Positions 1 to 5,594 of a DNA stretch of 9,340 nucleotides are shown here, piece by piece. This DNA comes from an uncultured Ruminococcus sp. (GTDB lineage: Bacteria > Bacillota_A > Clostridia > Oscillospirales > Ruminococcaceae). The notes under the pieces are model-generated. The model saw only the letters and a program-made list of their open reading frames with translations, had not been told where the DNA came from and did no database searches. Each line of letters begins with the position of its first letter. Position 1 is the first letter of the stretch. Position numbers and translations under genes: made by a program. The stretch lies in contig CACZPE010000026.1 in assembly GCA_902782875.1 (NCBI GenBank), positions 1 to 9,340 of the forward strand. The letters run 5' to 3'.

Positions 1-694
1 ATATATCTATCACATGTGCGCTCGTTCTCATAGGGAATATGGCAGTAATGAACTTTCTGCCCTGTGCAAGGAATTTTTCCTTGTCGGTAAGGAAATACAC
101 CGACACTATGAAGCCTATGGCAAAATTGCCGACGCCGCCGATAACGCCCACAGCGCCGTCCTTGAGCTTTGACGCCCACTGTGTAAGATTGGGCACGATA
201 TTGTTTATGGCGTTGAATACCGCTGTCCTTATAGCATCGTACTGCTCGTTGACATAGGCCGCCACATCGGGATAATTCTCCAGCAGCTCGTTGGTCCATG
301 TATATATGTTCTGCATATATGTGGGCACATTCTCGAATATCGTCTGCACGCTCTCGAGCACCTGAGGCACGATTATCGCCACGAGTGCGCTTATGGCACC
401 GAGGCCGAATATCACGGAGCATATCACCGCAAGCGACCTGCAGAGCTTGGGATGCGGGGCTTTTTTCTCAAAGAGCTTCTTGAACAGTGCTTCGAGCCTG
501 ACCATAATGGGGTTGAGAAGATATGCTATCGCAAATCCCCATATTATGGGAGCTATCGCCGAGAGAAACTTTGACACGACCGCAGTGACCGCGGCAAATT
601 TCACTACAAACAGCACTATAAGCGTACATATACAGAAAACTATCACGGAATACGCAGATATTGTGGTATATTTGCTGTTCCAGTCTATTTTCAT
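1..694 (-). CDS. AI-2E family transporter, N-terminal part (runs off left edge)
   Basis: About 231 residues read leftwards from the ATG at 694-692 and stay open to base 1, so the C-terminal part is missing. Hydrophobic segments lie near residues 13-33, 44-62 and 88-110, with another near 182-202. Between the third and fourth is a long hydrophilic, helical stretch (about 115-180). This order, with the phrase IVPQVLESVQ after the third segment and FIVSVYFLTDKEKF after the fourth, is typical of the AI-2E/PerM family, whose members have about eight membrane segments. Some members export autoinducer-2 and others are Na+/H+ antiporters, so the substrate cannot be assigned here. Two ATGs are adjacent (697-695 and 694-692). 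The CAGGAG at 701-706 is 6 bases from the second and only 3 from the first, so I chose the second. The gene has its own promoter at 734-762. Confidence 0.92.
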   Translation of the reverse strand, partial: MKIDWNSKYTTISAYSVIVFCICTLIVLFVVKFAAVTAVVSKFLSAIAPIIWGFAIAYLLNPIMVRLEALFKKLFEKKAPHPKLCRSLAVICSVIFGLGAISALVAIIVPQVLESVQTIFENVPTYMQNIYTWTNELLENYPDVAAYVNEQYDAIRTAVFNAINNIVPNLTQWASKLKDGAVGVIGGVGNFAIGFIVSVYFLTDKEKFLAQGRKFITAIFPMRTSAHVIDI

Positions 695-733
695 CATAAA
701 CTCCTGTATCTTAGGTTTGGAATATCACATTTA

Positions 734-762
734 AGTATACTACACCCTGTGATAAAAGTAAA
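734..762 (-). promoter_or_regulatory. Sigma-A-type promoter of the AI-2E transporter gene
   Basis: Read on the minus strand, a -35 TTTACT (757-762) and a -10 TATACT (734-739) are separated by exactly 17 bp, with a start expected near 727 and a leader of about 30 nt. Two inverted repeats overlap it. ATAAAAG/CTTTTAT (752-758 and 766-772) covers part of the -35, and ATCACA/TGTGAT (724-729 and 748-753) flanks the -10. Either could be an operator, but both are short and AT-rich. Confidence 0.75.
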
Positions 763-794
763 TAGCTTTTATAAAATAATCTGTGAATAATGAC

Positions 795-827
795 AAAAAA
801 TCAGATGTGCGTGGAGACGCACATCTG
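795..827 (-). terminator. Rho-independent terminator of the zinc-ribbon gene
   Basis: An 11-bp perfect stem (802-812 with 817-827) closes a 4-base loop. On the minus strand it is followed one base later by six T (A-run 795-800 on the plus strand). It lies about 50 bases past the stop of the zinc-ribbon gene. The plus-strand side has no T-run, so it should act only leftwards. It also insulates the transporter promoter at 734-762. Confidence 0.9.
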
Positions 828-879
828 TATAAGGATTATTTACAAGGTTTGGTGGTTTTCGCTGTTGCCGGTTTACGGA

Positions 880-1323
880 TCATTCCTCGAAGTTGTCGTC
901 AACTTCAACCTTGATCTCGTCTTCGGTCTCTTCCTCAGCTGTTTCCTCAACGACAGGCTCGGGCTTCTCTATCTTTGTGCCGCACTTGCCGCAGAAATCA
1001 TACTCGAGAGGAACATCTGCGCCGCAGTTGGGGCATACAGTTACGCCCTTGATCTGGCGGATCTGCTCCTTGATGCCCTCGATCTCGGCATTCTTTACGG
1101 TAGCCTCTGCTACGAGCTGTACAAGAGCCTCGCTCTGGGGTGCATCCTTGTTCTCCTCATAGTAAGCCTTGCCGATCTCGGTGAAGATGTCGGTAAGATT
1201 CTTCTGCTCGGTGCTGAGCTTATAGGAAAGCTTTACGATGTCAGTGCCCTGCTTGGTCTTGTCGCCGACAGTCTTGCCTGTTGCAGTAATAGCCTCGGAA
1301 ACCTTATCAAAAAAGTTGCTCAT
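880..1323 (-). CDS. Small cytoplasmic zinc-ribbon protein with acidic tail
   Basis: The protein has 147 residues. Residues 1-92 are charged and helical, probably coiled coil. They are followed by one zinc ribbon with C97-x2-C100 and C111-x2-C114 (CPNCG and CGKCG). A strongly acidic tail rich in E, V and D runs from about 118 to 147. There is no signal peptide or membrane segment. Proteins with this plan (N-terminal helical part beginning with an FFDK-type stretch, then a single C-terminal ribbon) are common in Clostridia, but I know of no assigned function. The four-Cys site probably binds one structural zinc; a role as a scaffold or in protein or nucleic acid contact is only a guess. The start is well supported: AGGAGG at 1332-1337 sits 8 bases upstream. 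The gene has its own near-consensus promoter and a terminator, so it is probably well expressed and monocistronic. Confidence 0.9.
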   Translation of the reverse strand: MSNFFDKVSEAITATGKTVGDKTKQGTDIVKLSYKLSTEQKNLTDIFTEIGKAYYEENKDAPQSEALVQLVAEATVKNAEIEGIKEQIRQIKGVTVCPNCGADVPLEYDFCGKCGTKIEKPEPVVEETAEEETEDEIKVEVDDNFEE

Positions 1324-1361
1324 AATTGTTACCTCCTGATTTGTTTATCTTTTCTTATCTC

Positions 1362-1381
1362 AGGTGAACTTCGTTTCACCT
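1362..1381 (-). promoter_or_regulatory. 5'-proximal mRNA hairpin in the zinc-ribbon gene leader
   Basis: A 7-bp perfect inverted repeat, AGGTGAA/TTCACCT (1375-1381 with 1362-1368, 6-base loop), begins about 3 bases after the predicted transcription start near 1384. It ends well before the ribosome binding site at 1332-1337. Stem-loops at the very 5' end of Gram-positive mRNAs are known to slow decay by RNases that act from the 5' end. That role is inferred. No U-run follows, so it is not a terminator. Confidence 0.5.
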
Positions 1382-1390
1382 TATGTACAG

Positions 1391-1419
1391 ATTATAACTC
1401 ACAGAGAAATCAAAGTCAA
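1391..1419 (-). promoter_or_regulatory. Near-consensus sigma-A promoter of the zinc-ribbon gene
   Basis: On the minus strand, TTGACT (1414-1419) and a perfect TATAAT (1391-1396) are separated by 17 bp, with TG-rich spacer sequence before the -10. The start is expected near 1384, which gives a leader of about 60 nt. A small palindrome, ATAGG-A-CCTAT (1423-1433), lies just upstream of the -35, and a wider GAGAAAT/ATTTCTC pair (1404-1410 and 1432-1438) brackets the -35. These may be regulatory, but the evidence is weak. Confidence 0.85.
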
Positions 1420-1466
1420 TAGATAGGACCTATTTCTCATCTAATTATGATTTTTCTAATCTGTTT

Positions 1467-3257
1467 TTAATGTTTCCTGAATCTGAATCTGTTGAGCATG
1501 GCTGTAAGCACGTTGAACTGGCTCGACAGCTCCTCGGATACAGCGGCGTTCTGCTCTGCGGTGAGGGAATTGTCCTTTATACTGTCATTTATCGTGTTCA
1601 TGCCCTTGTTTATCGCAGATATCGCCACAGCCTGCTCATCCGCGGAATCGGCTATCTCGCTGACTATCCTGCGGGTATCGCCGACAACGCCCGTGACGTA
1701 CTCAAGGGACTGCTCTGTCTCTCTGGCGTATCTCGTGCCGTTGACAACGGAGCGCATGGAGTTCTCTATCAGCTCTCTTGTCTGTGAAGATGCCTCGGCA
1801 GATTTTATCGCAAGGTTTCTTACCTCGTCCGCGACTACAGCAAAGCCTCTGCCCGCATCCCCCGCCCTTGCCGCCTCCACTGCGGCGTTGAGGGCAAGTA
1901 TATTAGTCTGGAACGCTATATCGTCTATAACGCCTATTATCGTTTCTATCTCCGATGCCGTGCGCTCGATATCCGCTATGGCTTCCGTCATCTGACGCAT
2001 ATTCTCCATGCCCCTGTTGGCATATGTATCCGCATCTGCGGTCATCTCACGGGCTCTCGACGCTTCATCCGCATTGCTCTTGATCCTTGCGGCGACTTCA
2101 TTCACGGCATTTGCAAGATCCTCTGCGGCGGATGCCTCCCCTACGGAATTCCTCGAGAGCACTGCGGTACCGTCTGAAACATGGCCCGAGCATTCGTTCA
2201 CGGATATCGCAGCCTTCTGCACCTCACTGAATGTAGTGCTAAGCGATGCGAGTATCCTGTCAAGGGATTCCTTTATGCTCACAAAGTCGCCTCTGTAATC
2301 GGCCTGCGGTGATGCAAGCAGATTTCCTGCGGCAACATTGTCGAGCACCGTGCGTATATCGGTGATATATGCATTCATTGATGTTATAACAAGGCTCAGT
2401 GACTGCAGCAGATACATGGTCTCGTCGTTTCTGTCGGTCTCGGGTGCGGCGCTTGTAAGGTCGCCCCTTGCAAGCTCTCCCATACGCCTTGATGCGTCCT
2501 CTATCGGCTTGGTGATGAGCCTTGCAATAAGGACAGCCAGTATCGTGGCCACTATGACCGCTCCCATACCCAGCAGAGGCATCACGACCATAGTTGATCT
2601 GTACTGGGCCATGACATTGTCATAGGGTATGAGTATCATAACATATATATTGTCATAATTCTTGACATTCGACCACGCAGCGTAGTACTTCCTGCCCTGT
2701 ATGGTTATGATATCATGCATATTCTTCTCACTGATCCTTATCTGCTCGATAAGCTCAATGGAAGTTTCGTACTGCGGTCTGACCTTTGACACAAAATCAG
2801 CAAGCTCCGCATAGCCCGGATCAGTCTTGCCCATTTCTATAAGATCATCACCTTTATGCACAACATCCACATAGGTCTCGGATATGACAGAGCCCGTCTT
2901 TGCGATGATAAAGCCCGTGCCGTCGTATTTGTTTATCTTTCTGAAATCGCTGAACATTCCGTCAAGAAAGCCCGCATTTGAATGTATATCTGCATTTGAC
3001 ACCGCTGATGCATACGACAGTGACAGAAGCTCTATCTCTTCATTGGCGGAGTCGTTTATATGCCGGGCCATGCTGAACTGATGCAGCAGTATGAGTATCA
3101 CAGCCGTGGCGGCAGTGGTAAGAGATGACAGACGCACTATCCTTGCAAGTATGGTAGTCTGTCTGTGCTTCTTTTTCTGCTTGGCAGTATTTTTCACAGA
3201 GGGCTTTTTGGGGGGCTTTTCTTTTTTTGTCTTTTTCCTGATGTCTTTTTTATCCAA
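1467..3257 (-). CDS. Methyl-accepting chemotaxis protein (two-TM, HAMP, MCP signalling domain)
   Basis: This is a membrane chemoreceptor of 596 residues that signals through CheW and CheA. A highly basic cytoplasmic tail (about 1-42) precedes TM1 (about 44-62). An extracellular sensor region (about 63-221) has a Cache-like pattern (GTGFIIAKTGSVISE, then a YYAAWSNVKNY-type strand). Next come TM2 (about 222-248), a HAMP region (about 249-300) and the helical signalling domain to the end. The hairpin tip, DDIAFQTNILALNAAVEAAR onward to EVRNLA at about 478-483, is textbook MCP. The ligand is unknown, and the protein ends without an obvious CheR-binding pentapeptide. I chose the TTG at 3257-3255 because AGGAGG (3265-3270) lies 7 bases upstream. 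The in-frame ATG at 3317 has no ribosome binding site and would place the Shine-Dalgarno inside the coding region. No other che gene is nearby, so it is an orphan receptor here. No clear terminator follows it. Confidence 0.95.
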   Translation of the reverse strand: MDKKDIRKKTKKEKPPKKPSVKNTAKQKKKHRQTTILARIVRLSSLTTAATAVILILLHQFSMARHINDSANEEIELLSLSYASAVSNADIHSNAGFLDGMFSDFRKINKYDGTGFIIAKTGSVISETYVDVVHKGDDLIEMGKTDPGYAELADFVSKVRPQYETSIELIEQIRISEKNMHDIITIQGRKYYAAWSNVKNYDNIYVMILIPYDNVMAQYRSTMVVMPLLGMGAVIVATILAVLIARLITKPIEDASRRMGELARGDLTSAAPETDRNDETMYLLQSLSLVITSMNAYITDIRTVLDNVAAGNLLASPQADYRGDFVSIKESLDRILASLSTTFSEVQKAAISVNECSGHVSDGTAVLSRNSVGEASAAEDLANAVNEVAARIKSNADEASRAREMTADADTYANRGMENMRQMTEAIADIERTASEIETIIGVIDDIAFQTNILALNAAVEAARAGDAGRGFAVVADEVRNLAIKSAEASSQTRELIENSMRSVVNGTRYARETEQSLEYVTGVVGDTRRIVSEIADSADEQAVAISAINKGMNTINDSIKDNSLTAEQNAAVSEELSSQFNVLTAMLNRFRFRKH

Positions 3258-3270
3258 GATCAGCCCTCCT
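3255..3270 (-). promoter_or_regulatory. Ribosome binding site that fixes the TTG start of the chemoreceptor
   Basis: AGGAGGG (3264-3270 on the minus strand) stands 7 bases before TTG (3257-3255), which is followed by GAT AAA AAA. It is the only strong Shine-Dalgarno near the 5' end, so it selects a non-ATG start. Confidence 0.8.
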
Positions 3271-3312
3271 TTATGTGAATACTCAAAGATATACCTATAC
3301 AAAATATATTTT

Positions 3313-3342
3313 ATCATAATTTACGGTCACCGTTGTTAACAA
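3313..3342 (-). promoter_or_regulatory. Candidate promoter of the chemoreceptor with palindromes in its spacer
   Basis: On the minus strand, TTGTTA (3337-3342) and TATGAT (3313-3318) are separated by 18 bp, which gives a leader of about 50 nt before the TTG start. The -35 region is part of a perfect 10-bp palindrome, TTGTTAACAA (3333-3342). The spacer contains a second one, ACGGT-C-ACCGT (3323-3333). The two share one base. Such an arrangement could be an operator. No sigma-28 (flagellar type) motif was recognised. The promoter match is moderate. Confidence 0.45.
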
Positions 3343-3422
3343 TATGTTTCTAATATATTTCTTGTTTATATTTTGTCATATTATCCGAAAAAACTCCTCC
3401 TGCATATTACAAAAACACAACG

Positions 3423-3514
3423 GCGGGCAGTGCCCGCTGCCAGTTTACTGTTCCGATATACGCGCAATTATTTTATACTGCATCTATTGCGATTTATTTT
3501 CTTACATGCTATAA
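3423..3514 (+). repeat. Tandem repeat unit 1 (92 bp): hairpin plus promoter-like sequence
   Basis: This is the first of two adjacent units of 92 and 93 bp. It begins with a GC-rich inverted repeat, GCGGG/CCCGC (3423-3427 and 3433-3437), and ends with a 44-base segment (3471-3514) that matches 3564-3607 of unit 2 at 42 of 44 positions. The middle is less conserved but shares GTTCCG at 3450-3455. The unit runs directly into unit 2 with no gap, which points to an old tandem duplication whose right half has been kept almost unchanged. Confidence 0.85.
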
Positions 3515-3515
3515 G
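3487..3515 (+). promoter_or_regulatory. Upstream promoter copy (P1) for the desulfurase-thiI operon
   Basis: TTGCGA (3487-3492), a 17-bp spacer and TATAAG (3510-3515) form a promoter-like sequence almost identical to P2, 93 bp downstream. Its predicted start (near 3522) falls inside the GCAGGC/GCCTGC hairpin of unit 2. Its -10 has one mismatch to consensus, so it may be weaker than P2. Confidence 0.55.
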
Positions 3516-3607
3516 CAGGCTGAGCCTGCACCCGCTTTTTAGTTCCGCAATATCCACACAGTTTTTTATACTGCATCTATTGCGATTTATATTCTTATAT
3601 GCTATAA
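3515..3607 (+). repeat. Tandem repeat unit 2 (93 bp): hairpin plus promoter
   Basis: This is the second unit of the duplication. It starts with a perfect hairpin, GCAGGC-TGA-GCCTGC (3515-3529), shares GTTCCG (3542-3547) with unit 1, and ends with the conserved 44-base segment (3564-3607, two differences from unit 1). The hairpin arms differ from those of unit 1, yet both keep a short GC-rich dyad. Dyad formation therefore seems to be maintained, or the dyads derive from a dispersed palindromic element. Confidence 0.85.
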
Positions 3608-3608
3608 T
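3580..3608 (+). promoter_or_regulatory. Main promoter (P2) of the desulfurase-PIN-thiI operon
   Basis: TTGCGA (3580-3585), a 17-bp spacer and a perfect TATAAT (3603-3608) put the start near 3615, which leaves a leader of about 37 nt before the ATG at 3652. A perfect 7-bp inverted repeat, ATAATAT-N8-ATATTAT (3604-3610 and 3619-3625), covers the -10 and start point and is a candidate operator. The ribosome binding site is GAAAGGA at 3637-3643. Confidence 0.8.
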
Positions 3609-3651
3609 ATAAACTGTAATATTATGTTATCACACCGAAAGGACGATATAT

Positions 3652-4788
3652 ATGGCCTATCTTGACAATGCCGCAACCACAAGAGTCTGTGAAGAAGCCG
3701 CAGAGGCCGCTGTGAAAGCGATGAGAGAAACATACGGAAATCCCTCCTCTCTTCACAGGATGGGGCTTGATGCGGAACTTCTCGTGACGAATGCGAGAAA
3801 ATCCGTTGCACAGGCACTCTCCGCCGCGCCCGAGCAGATAACCTTCACATCGGGGGCTACAGAATCAAACAACACTCTTCTGCTCGGTGCAGCAAAGACC
3901 TACGGAAAGCGCAGGAAAACGATAGTCGCGTCATCCGTTGAGCACCCCTCCGTAGAGGAGACGCTCAGGTTTCTTGAAAACTCGGGATACACCGTAAAGC
4001 GCGTAAAGCCCCGTGCCGACGGCAGGATAGATATGGTCGACTATCTCTATGCTGTAGACAGCGACACCTTCCTTGCAACCTGCATGTACGTCAACAATGA
4101 GACAGGCGCCGTAAACCCCGTAGCGGATATATTCGAAGCGGTAAAGCACAAGGTGCCCGACTGCATAACGCATACCGATGCGGTACAGGCATTTCTGAAG
4201 CTCCCCATAAAGGTCACCGCCATCGATGCCGATCTCGTGACCGTAAGCGGCCACAAGGTACATGCTCCCAAGGGTATCGGTGCCATGTACATAAAGAAGG
4301 GCATACGCATACCGCCCCTTATGACAGGCGGCGGTCAGGAAAAGGGCCTGCGCTCGGGCACGGAATCGGTACCGCTGATCGCAGCCTTCGGAGCGGCAGT
4401 GGATGCACAGATAAAGAATATCGACACCGCCTACAAGAATGCCCAGATGCTCAATGACAGACTGCGCACGCTTCTTGCTCCCCTGGATTTCATTACCATA
4501 AACTCTGACAAGAACACCTGCATACCCTATATACTCAACTTCTCCGTACAGGGAATACGCTCTGAGATCATGCTTCATTTCCTCGAGAGTAAAAAGGTAT
4601 ATGTATCCAGCGGCTCTGCCTGCTCAAAGGGCAAGCATAGCAGAGTACTGTCCGAGATGGGCATCTCCGACAAGCTTGCTGACAGTGCCATAAGGGTATC
4701 CTTCTCGAAAATGTCCGCATGGGGTGAGCTGGAGCAGCTGACAGGCGCCCTGAAAGAGGGACATATGACCCTTGAAAAAACAAAGTGA
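3652..4788 (+). CDS. Cysteine desulfurase, NifS/IscS family (sulfur donor for ThiI)
   Basis: This is a 378-residue pyridoxal-phosphate enzyme that takes sulfur from L-cysteine, leaving alanine and an enzyme persulfide. Visible landmarks are the N-terminal YLDNAATT, GNPSSLH (30-35), TSGATESNN (66-74), the PLP-stacking His98 in EHPS, D176 and Q179 in HTDAVQ, the PLP lysine K202 in SGHK, and the catalytic Cys324 in SSGSACSKGKHSRVL. The flexible SSGSAC loop places it in the class I NifS/IscS group. Length fits the family. In Bacillus and many other Firmicutes a dedicated desulfurase (NifZ in B. subtilis) sits beside thiI and passes sulfur to it. The same pairing here, with one gene in between, supports that role over general Fe-S assembly; no iscU/nifU-type scaffold gene is nearby. 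It is the first gene of the operon, after tandem promoters P1 and P2. Confidence 0.95.
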   Translation: MAYLDNAATTRVCEEAAEAAVKAMRETYGNPSSLHRMGLDAELLVTNARKSVAQALSAAPEQITFTSGATESNNTLLLGAAKTYGKRRKTIVASSVEHPSVEETLRFLENSGYTVKRVKPRADGRIDMVDYLYAVDSDTFLATCMYVNNETGAVNPVADIFEAVKHKVPDCITHTDAVQAFLKLPIKVTAIDADLVTVSGHKVHAPKGIGAMYIKKGIRIPPLMTGGGQEKGLRSGTESVPLIAAFGAAVDAQIKNIDTAYKNAQMLNDRLRTLLAPLDFITINSDKNTCIPYILNFSVQGIRSEIMLHFLESKKVYVSSGSACSKGKHSRVLSEMGISDKLADSAIRVSFSKMSAWGELEQLTGALKEGHMTLEKTK

Positions 4789-4796
4789 GGAAAGAT

Positions 4797-5594
4797 ATGA
4801 TATTTCTGATAGACTATGAAAACGTGACTTCATCAGGCCTTGACGGCGTTGAGCGGCTCACGGAAAATGACAGGGTGTATATATTCTACACCGCCGCGCA
4901 GCCGAATCTGACCTTTGAGGCTCACAAGCTGATACTCTCCTCAAAGGCGGAGTTCTCCTACTTCAATGTGGCAAACGGCGGCAAAAATGCCCTTGACTTT
5001 CAGCTTGCAAGCTTCACAGGATATCTGGTGGCCTGCTCAAAGGACAGACAGATATATATAATCAGCGCAGACAAGGGCTTCTCGTTCATATGGCGTTTCT
5101 GGGAGAACGCCGATGTGGAAAAGCTCAATATATACACTGCGCCGAGCGTGACAAAGGCACTGACAAGAGTATACAACAGCGATGCGGTCAAGGTTTCGGA
5201 CATCACAGCAGAATTGCCCGTAACCGATGCTGTGCCCGCACAGGATATTGCCGCACAGGAGAAAGAGCCTGCTGCGACAGATATTCCCGCAGTGGGTGAT
5301 ACACCCGAAAAAGCCGCAGAAAAGCCTGCGCCGAAGGCTGAGAAGAAGCCAAAGCCCGCCCCCGCAAAGGACAGCAGAAAAAGCGTCACCGCGGATATCA
5401 AGAGATATCTTACCGAAGCTGAGCTTGATGTATCAAAATGCGGTATGGTGATAAATCTGCTTGCCACCGCTGCAGACAAGCAGCAGTTCTATACGGGCAT
5501 GACGAAGGCATTCGGCATGGACAAGGGACTTGCGGCATACAAGGTACTGCGTGCCGATTATACTAATCTTAAAAGAATGGTTGATGAGAAATGA
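4797..5594 (+). CDS. PIN/NYN-like nuclease-fold protein between desulfurase and ThiI
   Basis: This 265-residue protein has two parts joined by a linker. Residues 1-135 resemble a PIN/NYN-type RNase fold: an opening strand with D6 (MIFLIDYENV), D67 in GGKNALDFQLAS, and D92 in IYIISADKGFSF, which sit where the family's metal-binding acidic residues fall. Residues 138-195 are a disordered linker rich in A, P, E and K. Residues 196-265 form a small helical domain (SVTADIKRYL to the C-terminus), possibly for RNA or protein binding. Similar PIN-domain proteins with FLIDYENV starts occur in Ruminococcus and relatives; no substrate is known to me. I chose the ATG at 4797 because GAGGAAAG overlaps the upstream stop and gives normal spacing; a GTG at 4785 is also in frame. 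The 3' end overlaps thiI by ATGA, so the two are translationally coupled. RNase activity is inferred. Confidence 0.85.
   Translation: MIFLIDYENVTSSGLDGVERLTENDRVYIFYTAAQPNLTFEAHKLILSSKAEFSYFNVANGGKNALDFQLASFTGYLVACSKDRQIYIISADKGFSFIWRFWENADVEKLNIYTAPSVTKALTRVYNSDAVKVSDITAELPVTDAVPAQDIAAQEKEPAATDIPAVGDTPEKAAEKPAPKAEKKPKPAPAKDSRKSVTADIKRYLTEAELDVSKCGMVINLLATAADKQQFYTGMTKAFGMDKGLAAYKVLRADYTNLKRMVDEK

Noticed and set aside
790..1422. 210-codon plus-strand open frame opposite the zinc-ribbon gene
   Set aside because: It is a mirror of the minus-strand gene, whose CPNCG/CGKCG motif, ribosome binding site, promoter and terminator are all convincing. The plus-strand frame runs straight through that terminator and has no recognisable protein pattern.
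3258..3317. Longer chemoreceptor starting at the ATG at 3317
   Set aside because: No Shine-Dalgarno stands before that ATG, while AGGAGG lies 7 bases before the TTG at 3257. The extra 20 residues would be encoded by the leader.
3350..3400. Possible 9-codon leader peptide on the minus strand behind an AGGAGGAG
   Set aside because: The gap between the purine run and the ATG is about 14 bases, the peptide is very short, and it lies upstream of the best chemoreceptor promoter, so it would need another transcript.
3515..3547. Hairpin of unit 2 as an attenuator of the thiolation operon
   Set aside because: The stem is only 6 bp, the T-run starts several bases after it, and transcripts from P1 would start inside the hairpin. 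It does not fit a standard intrinsic terminator.
3423..3607. CRISPR array
   Set aside because: There are only two units, of 92-93 bp, with promoter signals and no regular short repeats with unique spacers.
3318..3651. T-box or riboswitch ahead of the desulfurase
   Set aside because: The leader from P2 is about 37 nt, and no T-box sequence, conserved aptamer core or terminator/antiterminator pair was seen.
3931..4578. 215-codon minus-strand open frame inside the cysteine desulfurase
   Set aside because: The plus strand carries every desulfurase motif. The opposite frame is low-information, rich in Y and G, as expected for antisense of this codon usage.
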